Below the pieces are notes generated by a model, which was not told the DNA's origin, searched no databases, and saw nothing but the letters and a program-made list of their open reading frames with translations. 64,000 nucleotides of DNA, taken from contig NZ_JAERLY010000001.1 in NCBI RefSeq assembly GCF_018256155.1, positions 62,001 through 126,000 on the forward strand, given 5' to 3'. Of the stretch, positions 8,200-18,219 are shown one piece after another. Both the position numbers and the translations under genes were made by a program. This DNA comes from Gluconobacter sp. Dm-62 (GTDB taxonomy: Bacteria > Pseudomonadota > Alphaproteobacteria > Acetobacterales > Acetobacteraceae). Each line of letters opens with the position of its first letter. Position 1 is the first letter of the stretch.

Positions 8200-8291
8200 A
8201 TATAGCATATTGAATAATATAACGCACATGCTTTAAGGATATCCTGCCCCATCACCATGATGGCTGAAACCCAGTCCGCAGGTTGCCTCTT

Positions 8292-10538
8292 ATGTGTTCC
8301 AGTTTGTATAGCAGTTGCTATTTTATGATTGTCTTGCTATTTTCTCGAGCGCGCTTCCACACATATGGCTGGATGGCGATCAGCCTGATCCTTTTCTGCG
8401 CAGGCCACGCCTTTGCCGCAACGTCCGAAAAAAAATCCCGGACCGATGAAAAATCCACTTCTCCGAAAGTGCTCCCAGCCTCCGAACGAATCAGTGTCAC
8501 AGGACATCTGAACGATGAACGCGCCCGCATTTTCCCGGGCCTCGGCGCCGTGGATTACAACATCGACCAGCGCCAGATCACGACCACCCCCGGCGGACAG
8601 AACGCAGCCTTCAGCCAGATCCTCCTCCGCGTCCCCGGCGTGGTTCTCGACAGCTATGGCGAAGTCCATGTCCGCGGCGAACATGGCGGCCTGACCTATC
8701 GCGTCAACGGCGTGCTGCTGCCGGAAGGGCTGAACGGTTTCGGACAGGAACTCGACACGCGCATCATCCAGTCCGTGGACCTGCTGACGGGCACGCTGCC
8801 CGCCCAGTTCGGCTTCCGCACCGCAGGCGTGGTGGACGTCACGACCAAGACCGGCGACAGCCTCAAACACAACCAGGTCTCGCTGTATGGCGGCAGCTAC
8901 AACACGTTCGTCCCGTCCGTGCAGTTTGGCGGCCAGCATGGAAAACTGGACTATTTCACCACCCTGTCCTTCACCCGCAACAATATCGGCATCGAAAACC
9001 CGAGCAACACGTTCCGCGCCATCCATGACGTGACCGAACAGGAAAAAGCCTTCGCGTATCTGTCCTACCATCTCGACGACGCAAGCCGGATCACGCTGCT
9101 GACGAGCGCCTCCTACGCGGATTTCGAAATCCCCAACTCGTTCAAGACATTCGATACGACCAGCCCGGACTACACGACGCTGTACAACGTCGCGGGCGTC
9201 AATCCGCATGACCCGTCCATGAACTGGGCCAATCTGAACGACAGCCAGACCGAACAGAACTACTATGCCGTGCTGTCCTATCAGCGCACGACCGAGAAGC
9301 TGAACCTTCAGGTCTCACCCTATTTCCGCTACGGCCGGATCGACTACACACCGGACCGGGACCGCGACCGCGACCGCGACCTGATCTATCAGGGCGTCTC
9401 GGAACATGAAGTCAACGACTTCACCACCGGCGGCATACAGGCCGACCTGTCCTACGACATCGCCCCCCATCACACCCTGAGGGCCGGTCTACTGGGGCAG
9501 TACACGTCCGAACGTCTGGATACCAATACGCTGGCCTTTCCCGTGGACGACGCCGGAAACCAGAAATCCGACATCGCAAAACGCATGATCGACAATACCG
9601 GAAACTGGTCCGTCGAAGCGGGCGCCTATATTCAGGACGAGTACAAAATCACCCGCACCCTGACCTTCAATTACGGCATCCGTTACGATCGTTTCGCCTC
9701 GTCTTTCGACAATGAAGGACAATTAAGCCCACGCGCGAACATGGTCTGGAAGCCCAGCCGCACCACGACGCTGCATCTCGGCTATTCGCGCTATTTCGCC
9801 CCGCCTTCCCCGCAATATGTCTACCCGTCCACACTCGCGCGCTTTGCAGGCACCACCAACGCGGCCGCGAACACGATCAACAGCGCTACAAAAGTCGAGA
9901 AATCGCATTACGTCGATGGCGGCATCCTCCAGCGCATCACACCCGAGTTCCAGATCACGCTCGATGCCTACGCCAAATGGGCGCATGACCTCACCGATCT
10001 CGGACAGTTCGGCCGCGCGGTCATCCTCGCCCCCTTCAGCTACAAACGCGGCCGCGTCTATGGCGCGGAATTCGGCAGCTCCTGGCGGCACGGAGCATGG
10101 TCGCTGTTCGGCAATTTTTCGTACGTCAAAACCTCGGCCCGCGACATCAATTCGGCGCAGTACCAGTTCGATCTGGCGGAACTCGCCTATATCCGCAACC
10201 ATGCGATCCAGCTCGACCATCAGGGCGAATTCACCGCCACCGCAGGCGCCTCATGGACCACGAAACACGACATGGCCTATGTCGATTTCGTCTATGGCTA
10301 CGGCCTGCGCAGCGGCTTCGCCAATCTGGAAAAAGAGCCGCAATACGACGTCTTCAACGTCGGCTACCAGCACACCTTCATGAAAGTTCCGGTCGGCCAT
10401 GACATCAAAATCCGCGCGGACGTCATGAACCTGTTCGACAAACGCTACCAGCTCCGCAATGGCAGCGGCGTCGGCATTTATCAGGCCCAGTACGGCCAGC
10501 GGCGCGGCACGTTTTTCTCAGTTGTCTCGGAGTTCTGA
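8292..10538 (+). CDS. TonB-dependent outer-membrane receptor
   Basis: About 748 residues in this frame: signal peptide, plug domain and 22-strand beta-barrel. The plug carries LLRVPGVVLDSYGEVHVRGEHG (conserved receptor-plug block) and the barrel ends in a C-terminal aromatic (SVVSEF), as expected for outer-membrane insertion. A hydrophobic stretch MAISLILFCAGHAFA precedes the mature sequence. The start is uncertain: TTG at 8283, ATG at 8292, 8325 and 8373 are all in frame and none has a strong ribosome-binding site. It is clearly paralogous to the receptor at 22512-24818. A short Asp-Arg repeat lies in an extracellular-type loop (see 9354-9380). The substrate is unknown; siderophore, cobalamin or another metal chelate are the usual options. 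Confidence 0.9.
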   Translation: MCSSLYSSCYFMIVLLFSRARFHTYGWMAISLILFCAGHAFAATSEKKSRTDEKSTSPKVLPASERISVTGHLNDERARIFPGLGAVDYNIDQRQITTTPGGQNAAFSQILLRVPGVVLDSYGEVHVRGEHGGLTYRVNGVLLPEGLNGFGQELDTRIIQSVDLLTGTLPAQFGFRTAGVVDVTTKTGDSLKHNQVSLYGGSYNTFVPSVQFGGQHGKLDYFTTLSFTRNNIGIENPSNTFRAIHDVTEQEKAFAYLSYHLDDASRITLLTSASYADFEIPNSFKTFDTTSPDYTTLYNVAGVNPHDPSMNWANLNDSQTEQNYYAVLSYQRTTEKLNLQVSPYFRYGRIDYTPDRDRDRDRDLIYQGVSEHEVNDFTTGGIQADLSYDIAPHHTLRAGLLGQYTSERLDTNTLAFPVDDAGNQKSDIAKRMIDNTGNWSVEAGAYIQDEYKITRTLTFNYGIRYDRFASSFDNEGQLSPRANMVWKPSRTTTLHLGYSRYFAPPSPQYVYPSTLARFAGTTNAAANTINSATKVEKSHYVDGGILQRITPEFQITLDAYAKWAHDLTDLGQFGRAVILAPFSYKRGRVYGAEFGSSWRHGAWSLFGNFSYVKTSARDINSAQYQFDLAELAYIRNHAIQLDHQGEFTATAGASWTTKHDMAYVDFVYGYGLRSGFANLEKEPQYDVFNVGYQHTFMKVPVGHDIKIRADVMNLFDKRYQLRNGSGVGIYQAQYGQRRGTFFSVVSEF
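9354..9380 (+). repeat. In-frame hexanucleotide repeat (Asp-Arg) in the TonB receptor
   Basis: Four to five copies of GACCGC (the first written GACCGG) encode Asp-Arg-Asp-Arg-Asp-Arg-Asp-Arg-Asp within the barrel, just after a beta-strand-like segment. Copy-number change would add or remove Asp-Arg pairs without a frameshift. Confidence 0.85.
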
Positions 10539-10709
10539 AACACCTGAGCATGAAGCCCTTATGATCACCCGAGACATCCAGTCCGGCCAGCAGCAATGTA
10601 AAACTTACGCTGCATGCTGGCATGTTTTCTACCAAATGCTTGCGACAAGGTGACTTAAAGCAGGCGCTAACGCCTTCTTGGATGATGTATCACAGGTTAT
10701 GCCTTCGCC

Positions 10710-11498
10710 TTACTGAGCGGCGAGAACAGGTGGAGCGAAACGACGGTTTTCCAGCACTGGAAGAACATGACGCGCATGAGCAATCCGCTCGCGGTCCAGC
10801 GTGGCGAAGCCCAGAGCCGGCGCTTCCCCCAGTGCCAGCGTCACGACACCCAGCGGATCGACAACCATGCTGAATCCGGTATTCCGCGTCCCACACTCCC
10901 CGACAGCCACGACGTAGCACGTGTTTTCCAACGCCCGCGCCACCGACATGATTTCCCAGTGACGTTCCTTGCCCGGCCCCCGCACCCATGCGGCTGGCAA
11001 CAGCAGAACCTCCGCACCCGCAAGCGCCAGATGACGCGCGAGTTCAGGGAAACGCACATCATAACAGGTCATCAGACCAATCTTCATGTCTCCGATCTGC
11101 ACTACGGGCGGCAGTTCCAGACCGGGAGACGTCCGCTGGGATTCTTTCATGCTGAAAGCGTCATAGAGATGCAGCTTGCGATACGTCGCAATAAAGGCTC
11201 CATCACGCAGTACAAACTGCGTGTTGTAAAACCGACCCTGGCCATCAGGAACGTTCACACACCCTGCGACGGCGATACCCTGACTGGCCGCGCGCAGACC
11301 TTCCATGAACGGACCATCAAGCGGCTGTGCCGTCTGGGGCAGAAGTTCCGGATTGTTGATGTCCTGCGCCAGGATCCCTTCCGGCAGGACCAGAAGTTCA
11401 GCCCCGCCCGCCCGCGCCTGCGCTATCAGATCGAGACACTGCCGCTGGTTGGTTTCCCAGTCCGGCGCGACTGCAAACTGTCCAAGAGCAACCTTCAT
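10710..11498 (-). CDS. Carbon-nitrogen hydrolase (nitrilase superfamily, Nit1/Nit2-like)
   Basis: A 262-residue amidase with the Glu-Lys-Cys triad of the nitrilase superfamily: Glu40 (LVLPEG), Lys108 (YRKLHLYD) and Cys145 (MTCYDVRFPE). The YRKLHLYDAF and TCYDVRFPELAR motifs are typical of the deaminated-glutathione amidase / omega-amidase branch, which repairs deaminated glutathione or cleaves alpha-ketoglutaramate. Length is usual for the family and there is no signal peptide, so it acts in the cytoplasm. The ATG at 11498 is chosen over the GTG one codon earlier because of the GGGA box 8 bases before it. It has no co-directional neighbour and is probably transcribed alone. Confidence 0.88.
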   Translation of the reverse strand: MKVALGQFAVAPDWETNQRQCLDLIAQARAGGAELLVLPEGILAQDINNPELLPQTAQPLDGPFMEGLRAASQGIAVAGCVNVPDGQGRFYNTQFVLRDGAFIATYRKLHLYDAFSMKESQRTSPGLELPPVVQIGDMKIGLMTCYDVRFPELARHLALAGAEVLLLPAAWVRGPGKERHWEIMSVARALENTCYVVAVGECGTRNTGFSMVVDPLGVVTLALGEAPALGFATLDRERIAHARHVLPVLENRRFAPPVLAAQ

Positions 11499-11501
11499 CA
11501 C

Positions 11502-11988
11502 TGCATCCCATTTTCAAAAAAGCTGTTCATGCGTCGATATCTGTCGCGCCAGCATGCCTGACCTGCACGACGGGGTGAAGACAAAAGGCTTTGATACTTT
11601 TTCTTACAGGAACAGATCACCTTGCTGAAAATCAGAAGAAAAGATGAATTTGAAGATAATCCGAAGTCGACTTACCGGACGGAGGAACAGATTTAAAGTC
11701 TGCAGGATGGTGTCAGACACACACCTGAACAATACAGAAAGTTATTCAGTAACGTAGTTTGCTTATTTTTCCTTTCTACCCCTTTGGGAGCCCATACCCG
11801 CATTCGTCCCTTTTAAAATAACTTCACAATTCCGTTACCGGCCCTGCAAAACCGTCAGGAATATTTCCTCCTTCCCCGCCTACCTCCGCAGGCCGTAGAG
11901 CTGCAACGCGCACCTGAAAATATTTTTAGGAGCTATCGCACACGAGTTCATGCACATGTTCAGGACATCTTTTGACATGGGGGATTAA
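11502..11988. other. 487-base intergenic region between divergent genes
   Basis: AT-richer than its surroundings and without a credible open frame. It must hold the promoters of the amidase (minus) and the porin (plus). I see an imperfect inverted repeat CTGAA...TTCAG at 11725-11749 and a near-palindrome AGGAATATTTCCT near 11858, but no recognisable riboswitch or regulator box. Confidence 0.6.
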
Positions 11989-13941
11989 TTGACTCTGTTG
12001 ACCTTCCGCACGCTGCGGTCCCTGCGGGTATCGGGACGCGGATATCTGTTTCTCGGAACGACCCTGGGCGTCTTTCTTATTGGAACATCGGCCCGGGCCG
12101 ATGATGATCTCGTTTCGAGGATGGAACAGGAAATGAGCCGTCTGCAGGCGGCACAGGCTCATGTGCAGGAAGAACAGCGCGCCATCAATCATGATATGGC
12201 CGTGCTGAAAGAGGAAATTGCCAAACACCACGCTTCAGGCACTTCTCCGTCCCGCTCCAGTTCGCCTCATGCTGAACAGATTGCCGCTCAGCCAGACCAT
12301 TACGGGCGTGTTACAACTGCATCCGTCCGCCGCCGTGGTAACAAAACGCCACAGCCATTTGAGCCTTCGGGTTCTGGTCATGAAATGACGGCCGCATCAG
12401 GGCAGGAGCCAGTCCGTGGCGCTCAGGCCCGTCGTGACAGGATGTCGCTCTCACCGACGGGACGAGGACTTGTCGACAACGACAAGGGATCAGAGCTCGA
12501 CGTCGTCGGCCACCGCGCCGAGGATGTTGTCGTTCGTTTTGCTGAAAACGGTGTCGGCCCTCATCCGCGTGAAACGCTGGGCGCACAGGCCGCAGGTGCC
12601 GTCGGCGATCACGGCGTTTTCCATCTCGGCCCCGTAACGCTCATGCTCGGCGGCTTCGTCGATACGGCTGCCGTGCTTGAAAACCGGCATGTGGCGTCTG
12701 ACACGTTCAATTACTGGCAGGACATGCCGTATCCGAACCAGCCGCGTTACCACACCAACAATTTCGACGGAGGCGCACGCTACAGCCGCCTGTCCCTGCT
12801 GGCACGCGGCAATATCGACTCTGAATCCACGATCTCCGGCTTCTTTGAATCCGATTTCGGCGCTGGTGCCGTTACGACAGACCCGTATGAGAGCAACAGC
12901 TATTCCTTTCGCATGCGTCAGGCCTATCTTGCCTATGACGACAACAAGGAAGGCTGGCATTTCCTGGGAGGGCAGGCCTGGAGCCTCCTGACACCGGGCC
13001 GTGCGGGTATCGTTGCCCGTCAGGAAAGCCTTCCGGAAACGATTGAAGCCTCCATGCTCGCGGGCCAGACCTGGTCGCGCCAATGGCAGGTCCGTATCGT
13101 GAAGGACTTCTTCCATCATCGTCTGTGGACCGGTCTCTCGATCGAAAACCCTGCCACGCTGTATGATACGACCGGATTTTCCGCAGCCAACGGTGCGGTG
13201 TCGATACCCAACGGTTCCACCGTCACGATCGGTGAGAACGGCGTTGGCCTGACCAATGACACGACCAATTTCTCCAATGAGATCGCCCCGGATGTCATTG
13301 GCAAGGTCGCCTACGATCCCATCTGGGGTCATTATGAAATGGAAGGCATCCTGCACTTCCCCCATGACCGCGTGACGATGGGCAATACCGGGCATAACAA
13401 CACCGCCATCGGCGGCGGCACGGGCGGATCAATGATCCTGCCGCTCATTCCCGGCAAGCTCGAACTGCGCATGGCCGGGCTCGCGGGCTGGGGCATTAAC
13501 CGTTACGGCTCCGTCCTGCTGCCCGATGCCACGCTCAAGGCCAATGGCAGCCCCGATCCGCTCTTTGGCGTGCAGGCACAGGCGGGTGTCATCGCGCATC
13601 CTAACCCGCGCATCGACGTCTACGGCTATTTCGGCACGCAGCGCGTCGGCCATTCCTATTTCAACGACAATGGCGCCTCTTACGGCTACGGCAATCCCGG
13701 ATATTCCAACGCGGGCTGCCTGCAGGAGCTGTCTTCCCTGTCCTGCACGGCCAACACCCGCAGCGTGTCCGAAATCACGATCGGCGGCTGGTGGCGCTTC
13801 TTCAAGGGCAAGTTCGGCACTGTGGAAGCAGGCACGCAGCTCGCCTATTCGCGCAGGCAGATCTGGTCCGGCATCGGCGGCGATCCGCATACCAGCATGA
13901 GTCAGATCTTCTTCGACTTCCGCTACCTGCCCTTCCAATGA
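11989..13941 (+). CDS. DcaP-like outer-membrane porin with N-terminal coiled coil
   Basis: 650 residues beginning at TTG, supported by a GGGGGA ribosome-binding site six bases upstream; the nearby ATG runs into a stop. A signal peptide with a GVFLIGTSARA end precedes a heptad-like coiled coil (about residues 43-85), then a low-complexity linker, then a 16-strand-type barrel. The barrel shows GGFVDTAAVLE, YSRLSLLARG, FESDFGAG, MRQAYLAYD and WSLLTPG. This layout and these motifs match DcaP-family trimeric porins, which carry small acids and other solutes. The C-terminus ends in an aromatic-rich FRYLPFQ. The TTG start and strong ribosome-binding site suggest moderate constitutive expression. The substrate is not predictable. 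Confidence 0.82.
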   Translation: MTLLTFRTLRSLRVSGRGYLFLGTTLGVFLIGTSARADDDLVSRMEQEMSRLQAAQAHVQEEQRAINHDMAVLKEEIAKHHASGTSPSRSSSPHAEQIAAQPDHYGRVTTASVRRRGNKTPQPFEPSGSGHEMTAASGQEPVRGAQARRDRMSLSPTGRGLVDNDKGSELDVVGHRAEDVVVRFAENGVGPHPRETLGAQAAGAVGDHGVFHLGPVTLMLGGFVDTAAVLENRHVASDTFNYWQDMPYPNQPRYHTNNFDGGARYSRLSLLARGNIDSESTISGFFESDFGAGAVTTDPYESNSYSFRMRQAYLAYDDNKEGWHFLGGQAWSLLTPGRAGIVARQESLPETIEASMLAGQTWSRQWQVRIVKDFFHHRLWTGLSIENPATLYDTTGFSAANGAVSIPNGSTVTIGENGVGLTNDTTNFSNEIAPDVIGKVAYDPIWGHYEMEGILHFPHDRVTMGNTGHNNTAIGGGTGGSMILPLIPGKLELRMAGLAGWGINRYGSVLLPDATLKANGSPDPLFGVQAQAGVIAHPNPRIDVYGYFGTQRVGHSYFNDNGASYGYGNPGYSNAGCLQELSSLSCTANTRSVSEITIGGWWRFFKGKFGTVEAGTQLAYSRRQIWSGIGGDPHTSMSQIFFDFRYLPFQ

Positions 13942-13949
13942 GGGTACAC

Positions 13950-13980
13950 GCTCCGGAGAGGCTTACGCCTTGTCCGGAGC
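13950..13980. terminator. Inverted repeat between the convergent porin and RND genes
   Basis: GCTCCGGA at 13950-13957 pairs with TCCGGAGC at 13973-13980 around a 15-base loop that includes the RND gene stop. No U run follows on either strand, so this is a possible bidirectional, Rho-assisted terminator rather than a classical one. Confidence 0.4.
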
Positions 13981-16900
13981 TTCCCGGCCTTCACGGCCGA
14001 AGAACCGCGCATAAAGCGTCGGCAGTACGAACAAAGTCAGCAGCGTCGAAGAAATCAGCCCCCCGATTACAACCGATGCCAGCGGCCGCTCCACTTCCGC
14101 GCCGGATCCGCCAGAAAACGCCATCGGGAAGAACCCAAGACTAGCCACGGATGCGGTCGCCAGCACCGGTCGCAACCGGCTCCGCGCGGCCTGAAACGCC
14201 GCCTCCGCCGCCGCAAGTCCTTCCTGCCGGAACACCCGGATCTGGCTGACCAGCACCACGCCGTTCAGGATCGCCACGCCAAACAGCGCAATAAACCCGA
14301 TCCCCGCCGCAATGCTGAACGGCAGCCCCCGGATCGCTAGGGCGAAAATGCCGCCCGTCGCCGCCATTGGCAGATTGGCGAAGACCAACGCCGCAGCGCC
14401 GAACGATCCCAGAGCCGCCACCAGCAGCAGGAAAATCAGCGCCAGCGCGATCGGCACGACAATGAACAGACGGTGCAGCGCGGATTGCAGGTTCCGGAAC
14501 TGCCCGGCCCAAACCATCCGGTAGCCCTGAGGCATTTTTATCTTCTGCGCCACGGCCTGCTGCGCCGCCGCTACAAACGAACTCACGTCCCGCCCGCGAA
14601 TATTGGCCTGCACGATCACCCTGCGATGGATATTGTCCCGGTCAATCCGCGACACCCCATCCGACAGCACGATATCCGCCACCTGCGACAGCAGAACCCA
14701 GCCCTGCCCGTCCGCCCTGCGCACCTGCAAATGCCCGATCCTGTCCACGGAACTGACCGCATCCGCCCGCAGCCTCACCTGCGTCGGAATGATCGCGCCC
14801 TGTACCGTCACCGGCTTGCCGACATGTCCGCCAATGGCCTCCACAACCGTCAGGATATCCGGCACCGACACACCGAGCCGCGCCGCCGCATCGCGGTTCA
14901 CATCGATATGCAGGAACGGCACCGTACCACTCCCCTGCAACGCAACATCCGCCGCGCCCTGCACGCTCCGCAGTGTCTCGACCACCTGCCCGGCAATCCG
15001 GTTCAGTTCCGAGAGGTCATCGCCATAGATCGAAATCGCAAGCTGCGTCCGCACACCGGCGAGCAGATCGTCCATCCGCATCTGGATCGGCTGCGACCAC
15101 GAATAGGCCGCATCCGGGCGTGTTTTCTGCAAGACATCATTGATTTTCGTAACCAGTTCCGCCTGCGTGGAGGCCGTTTTCCATTCTTCACGCCGGCGGA
15201 GAAAAATGAACGTATCGGTCTCGTTCGTACCCATTGGATCGGTCGGGATCGCCGCCGTTCCCGTACTGCTCACGACCGTCCGGACTTCCGGGAAGGACCG
15301 CAGGATCTTCTCTTCTGCCGTCACCCCGTCCAGCACCGTATCAAGCGACGCCCCCGGCAGGCGCGTCGAGGTCAGGACCAGCGAGCCTTCCTCAAGCTGC
15401 GGCACGAACTCCCCGCCAAGCCGGCCGCCGATCAGCACCGCCGCCAGAAACGCCACAGCCGTAACGATCAGAAGTCGCCCGCTGTGATGCTCCGTCCAGC
15501 GCAGGGCCGGTTCGTAATACCGCCGCACCACCCGCACGAAAGCGGTCTCCCGGTCCGGCTGAACCTTACGCATCAGCATCGCCGCAAGCACCGGAACACA
15601 GATGAAGCAGTAAGCCAGTGAGGCCAGCAGCGCCATGATGACCGTCTGCGCCATCGGCCGGAACATCTTGCCCTCGATGCCCTGAAGCGTGAGCACCGGC
15701 AGATAGACCATGATGATGACGAAAATCGCGAAACTGACCGGCTGCACTACGGCGCGAGCAGCATCCGCCGTCAGGGCCGCGAAGGAGTGTGGCCCCCTGC
15801 TCTCCCCGCGCTCGACCATGATGTGCTCCACCACGACGAGCGAACTGTCCACGATCATCCCGAAATCGATCGCGCCCAGACTCAGCAGATTGGCCGACAC
15901 GCCAAACAGCCGCATCCCCGCCATCGCGGCGACCAGCGACGCCGGAATAACGGACACGATCACCAGCGCCGCCCGCCAGTCCCCCAGCACCACGACGAGC
16001 ACAAACAGCACCAGAACCGCGCCGATCAGCAGGTTTTCCTTGACCGTATGGATGGTCTGTCCCGTCAGACTCGCCCGACTGTAGAACGGCTCCAGCGTCA
16101 CGCCCGGCGGGAGGGACTGCCGGATTGTCGGCAGCACGCGGCCGATCGCATCCAGCGTCGTATTCGAGCTCGCCCCGGTCTGCATCATCACGACGCCAAT
16201 GACCGCCTCACCCTGCCCGTCGCGCGTCACGGCTCCAAGCCGCGTGCGGGGACCAGCCGAGACAATGCCCATGTCCCGCAGCCGGATCACATGACCGCCC
16301 ATGCCGAACTTCACGGGAATGGCGCCAAAATCCGCCAGACCGCCTACAAGCGCGCGGCCCACAACGACATTCTGCTCGGCATGATGCGCGATCCAGCCGC
16401 CACCGGAGGACGCATTGTTCGTATCGACAGCCTGCACGATATCGCCGACTGAGACGCCGAATGCCCGCATCCGAGCCGGATCAACCGCCACCTGGTATGT
16501 CTCGACCGACCCGCCATTGACGTTGACGTCCACCACGCCCGGCACCAGCCGAAGCTGCGGCACGACCGTCCAGGTCATGAGACGGTTCAGTTCCATCAGC
16601 GACAGACCGCCGCCCCGGATCTGAAGCTGCATGATCTCACCCATGCCCGTCGCGAGCGGCCCCATCGCGACACTCACGCCCGGCAGGGTGATGCTGTCCC
16701 GCGCCGCCTGCAAGCGCTCTGAAACCCGCGTCCGGTCCAGATCGATATCCGTCGCGTCATCGAACTGGAGATAGACCGCCGACACCCCCGTCCGCGACAC
16801 GGAGCGCAGATCCGTCACGCCGGGAATCCCCGTCAGACTGGCCTCGACCGGGAAAGTGATGAGCTTCTCGACCTCTTCCGTCGCCAGTCCGGGTGCCGTC

Positions 16901-17040
16901 ACGGAAACCATGACCTGTTTGGGCGAAATATCCGGCACCGGCTCGACCGGCAGACCCGGCACGGTCATCACCCCGCCGATCATCAGCGCGACGAGCAGGC
17001 CCAGCAGGACGAAACGGTTGGACTGGAAAAAATGCAGCAT
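13963..17040 (-). CDS. Heavy-metal efflux RND transporter, CzcA/CusA family
   Basis: The 1,025-residue inner-membrane pump has the RND layout: an N-terminal TM helix (FVLLGLLVALMIGGV), a large periplasmic loop, TM2-6, a second periplasmic loop and TM7-12. Early motifs VEPVPDIS, TFPVEASLTGIPGV and LRSVSRTG are those of the heavy-metal (HME) subfamily. The TM4 segment reads AIDFGMIVDSSLVVVEH, with the DFG-x3-D signature of Co/Zn/Cd/Ni exporters rather than the AIGAMVDA of Cu/Ag CusA. It is the last gene of a three-gene operon (outer-membrane factor, fusion protein, pump). No metal regulator is adjacent, so metal specificity remains open. Confidence 0.93.
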   Translation of the reverse strand: MLHFFQSNRFVLLGLLVALMIGGVMTVPGLPVEPVPDISPKQVMVSVTAPGLATEEVEKLITFPVEASLTGIPGVTDLRSVSRTGVSAVYLQFDDATDIDLDRTRVSERLQAARDSITLPGVSVAMGPLATGMGEIMQLQIRGGGLSLMELNRLMTWTVVPQLRLVPGVVDVNVNGGSVETYQVAVDPARMRAFGVSVGDIVQAVDTNNASSGGGWIAHHAEQNVVVGRALVGGLADFGAIPVKFGMGGHVIRLRDMGIVSAGPRTRLGAVTRDGQGEAVIGVVMMQTGASSNTTLDAIGRVLPTIRQSLPPGVTLEPFYSRASLTGQTIHTVKENLLIGAVLVLFVLVVVLGDWRAALVIVSVIPASLVAAMAGMRLFGVSANLLSLGAIDFGMIVDSSLVVVEHIMVERGESRGPHSFAALTADAARAVVQPVSFAIFVIIMVYLPVLTLQGIEGKMFRPMAQTVIMALLASLAYCFICVPVLAAMLMRKVQPDRETAFVRVVRRYYEPALRWTEHHSGRLLIVTAVAFLAAVLIGGRLGGEFVPQLEEGSLVLTSTRLPGASLDTVLDGVTAEEKILRSFPEVRTVVSSTGTAAIPTDPMGTNETDTFIFLRRREEWKTASTQAELVTKINDVLQKTRPDAAYSWSQPIQMRMDDLLAGVRTQLAISIYGDDLSELNRIAGQVVETLRSVQGAADVALQGSGTVPFLHIDVNRDAAARLGVSVPDILTVVEAIGGHVGKPVTVQGAIIPTQVRLRADAVSSVDRIGHLQVRRADGQGWVLLSQVADIVLSDGVSRIDRDNIHRRVIVQANIRGRDVSSFVAAAQQAVAQKIKMPQGYRMVWAGQFRNLQSALHRLFIVVPIALALIFLLLVAALGSFGAAALVFANLPMAATGGIFALAIRGLPFSIAAGIGFIALFGVAILNGVVLVSQIRVFRQEGLAAAEAAFQAARSRLRPVLATASVASLGFFPMAFSGGSGAEVERPLASVVIGGLISSTLLTLFVLPTLYARFFGREGREAPDKA

Positions 17041-17049
17041 GAAACCCGG

Positions 17050-18219
17050 TCAGTCCGTATCCAGCCCGCTGACGAGCGACATGGATTTCAGGGCAAAACT
17101 CCCTTCCGTCACCACAGCATCCCCTGCCTTCAGATTCCCCTGAACGACAGCACTCTCATCCGTCGCCAGCCGCACCCGCACCTCGCGCGGGGCATACTGG
17201 CCCTCGGCGGTCTGCACATAAACTAGGTCATGCCCCTCGATCGTCTGCACCGCGTTCGACGGCACGATCATGCCGTCCACGGCCTCGCTGGTTTCAAGCG
17301 CCGCATCCAGCATGATCCCAGGTCGCAGAAACGCCACCGGCCGGTCCACGACACAGACGACCTTTACGAGCCCTGTCATCGGATCGGCCACGCCGTCAAT
17401 TGTCGTGATAACCGCCCGGAACGGCTCGACCCGTGCATTGCCGGACGGCCGAACCGTCACAATGCCACCGGGCACCAGCCGGGACACCTCATCCGGCCGC
17501 AGATCCGCGACAATCCACACCCCCGACAGATCCACGACCGTCGCCACAGCCTGCCCCGGCGTCACATCCGACGCCACGGAGGTCTGGATGGATTGCACGA
17601 CACCCCGAACCGGCGAAATCAGCGTGGACGCCTCATCCTGCACGATTTTTTCCGTCACGGAGGTGAACTCCTCCGTCAGGCGATGCTCGATCAGCCCGAT
17701 ATCCGCTTCCCGCGCCACAACCATGCTGCGCGCCTGCTGCACCGCCGCCTGACGCCGCCGCACTTCACCAACGGACACCGTACTGCCCACAAGCGACTGC
17801 CCGCGCCGGCATGCCAGTTCAGCCTCCCCGAGCGTGGCCTTCGCAGAGGCCAGCGCCGCCTGATCCTGCTCCATCTGAAGATGCAGCACATGCAGCGAAT
17901 GATCCGTGTAATCGATGAGCGCCTGCCCCGGCACCACGTTCTGCCCGGGCGTCACCCGCACCGCCGTGACCTTGCCGTCCCCACTCGTGCGGATCACGAC
18001 CGTCCGGGACAGATCCGCACTGACCCGGGCCAGCGCCGAGACCGTGTCATGCAAAACGCCCTGTCTGACGGGAGCGGTCTGAAGATGTTCGGCCGTCCGC
18101 GCTTCGGACCCAAGTTTCAGCGTCTGCATCCAGCCCGGCCCGTCCACGGCCCGCACAGGAGCGCAGGCAAGAGCACATAACGCCGCGCCACCGAGCAGAA
18201 AACGCACAAACCGGCTCAT
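17050..18219 (-). CDS. RND efflux periplasmic membrane-fusion protein (CzcB-like)
   Basis: A 389-residue adaptor with a signal peptide (MSRFVRFLLGG start, cleavage after APVRA). It has a lipoyl/barrel-sandwich half (GDGKVTAVRVTPGQNVVPGQALI), an alpha-helical hairpin, and the second half SPVRGVVQSIQTSVASDVTPGQAVATVVDL. The beta-barrel domain carries DLRPDEVSRLVPGG. The larger open frame upstream is only overlap with the preceding gene. The chosen ATG overlaps the outer-membrane factor stop by four bases (ATGA), so the two are translationally coupled. It links the pump at 13963-17040 to the outer-membrane channel. I see no His-rich metal-binding tail. Confidence 0.92.
   Translation of the reverse strand: MSRFVRFLLGGAALCALACAPVRAVDGPGWMQTLKLGSEARTAEHLQTAPVRQGVLHDTVSALARVSADLSRTVVIRTSGDGKVTAVRVTPGQNVVPGQALIDYTDHSLHVLHLQMEQDQAALASAKATLGEAELACRRGQSLVGSTVSVGEVRRRQAAVQQARSMVVAREADIGLIEHRLTEEFTSVTEKIVQDEASTLISPVRGVVQSIQTSVASDVTPGQAVATVVDLSGVWIVADLRPDEVSRLVPGGIVTVRPSGNARVEPFRAVITTIDGVADPMTGLVKVVCVVDRPVAFLRPGIMLDAALETSEAVDGMIVPSNAVQTIEGHDLVYVQTAEGQYAPREVRVRLATDESAVVQGNLKAGDAVVTEGSFALKSMSLVSGLDTD

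Noticed and set aside
8200-8291. A second riboswitch or palindrome in front of the first TonB receptor
   Set aside because: I looked for a cobalamin element because metE has one. Only an AT-rich patch and a weak CATCAC-type hairpin are present, not the B12 box.
9354-9380. Asp-Arg repeat as CRISPR or other array
   Set aside because: Six-base units in frame inside a gene, no spacers and no cas genes anywhere in the window.
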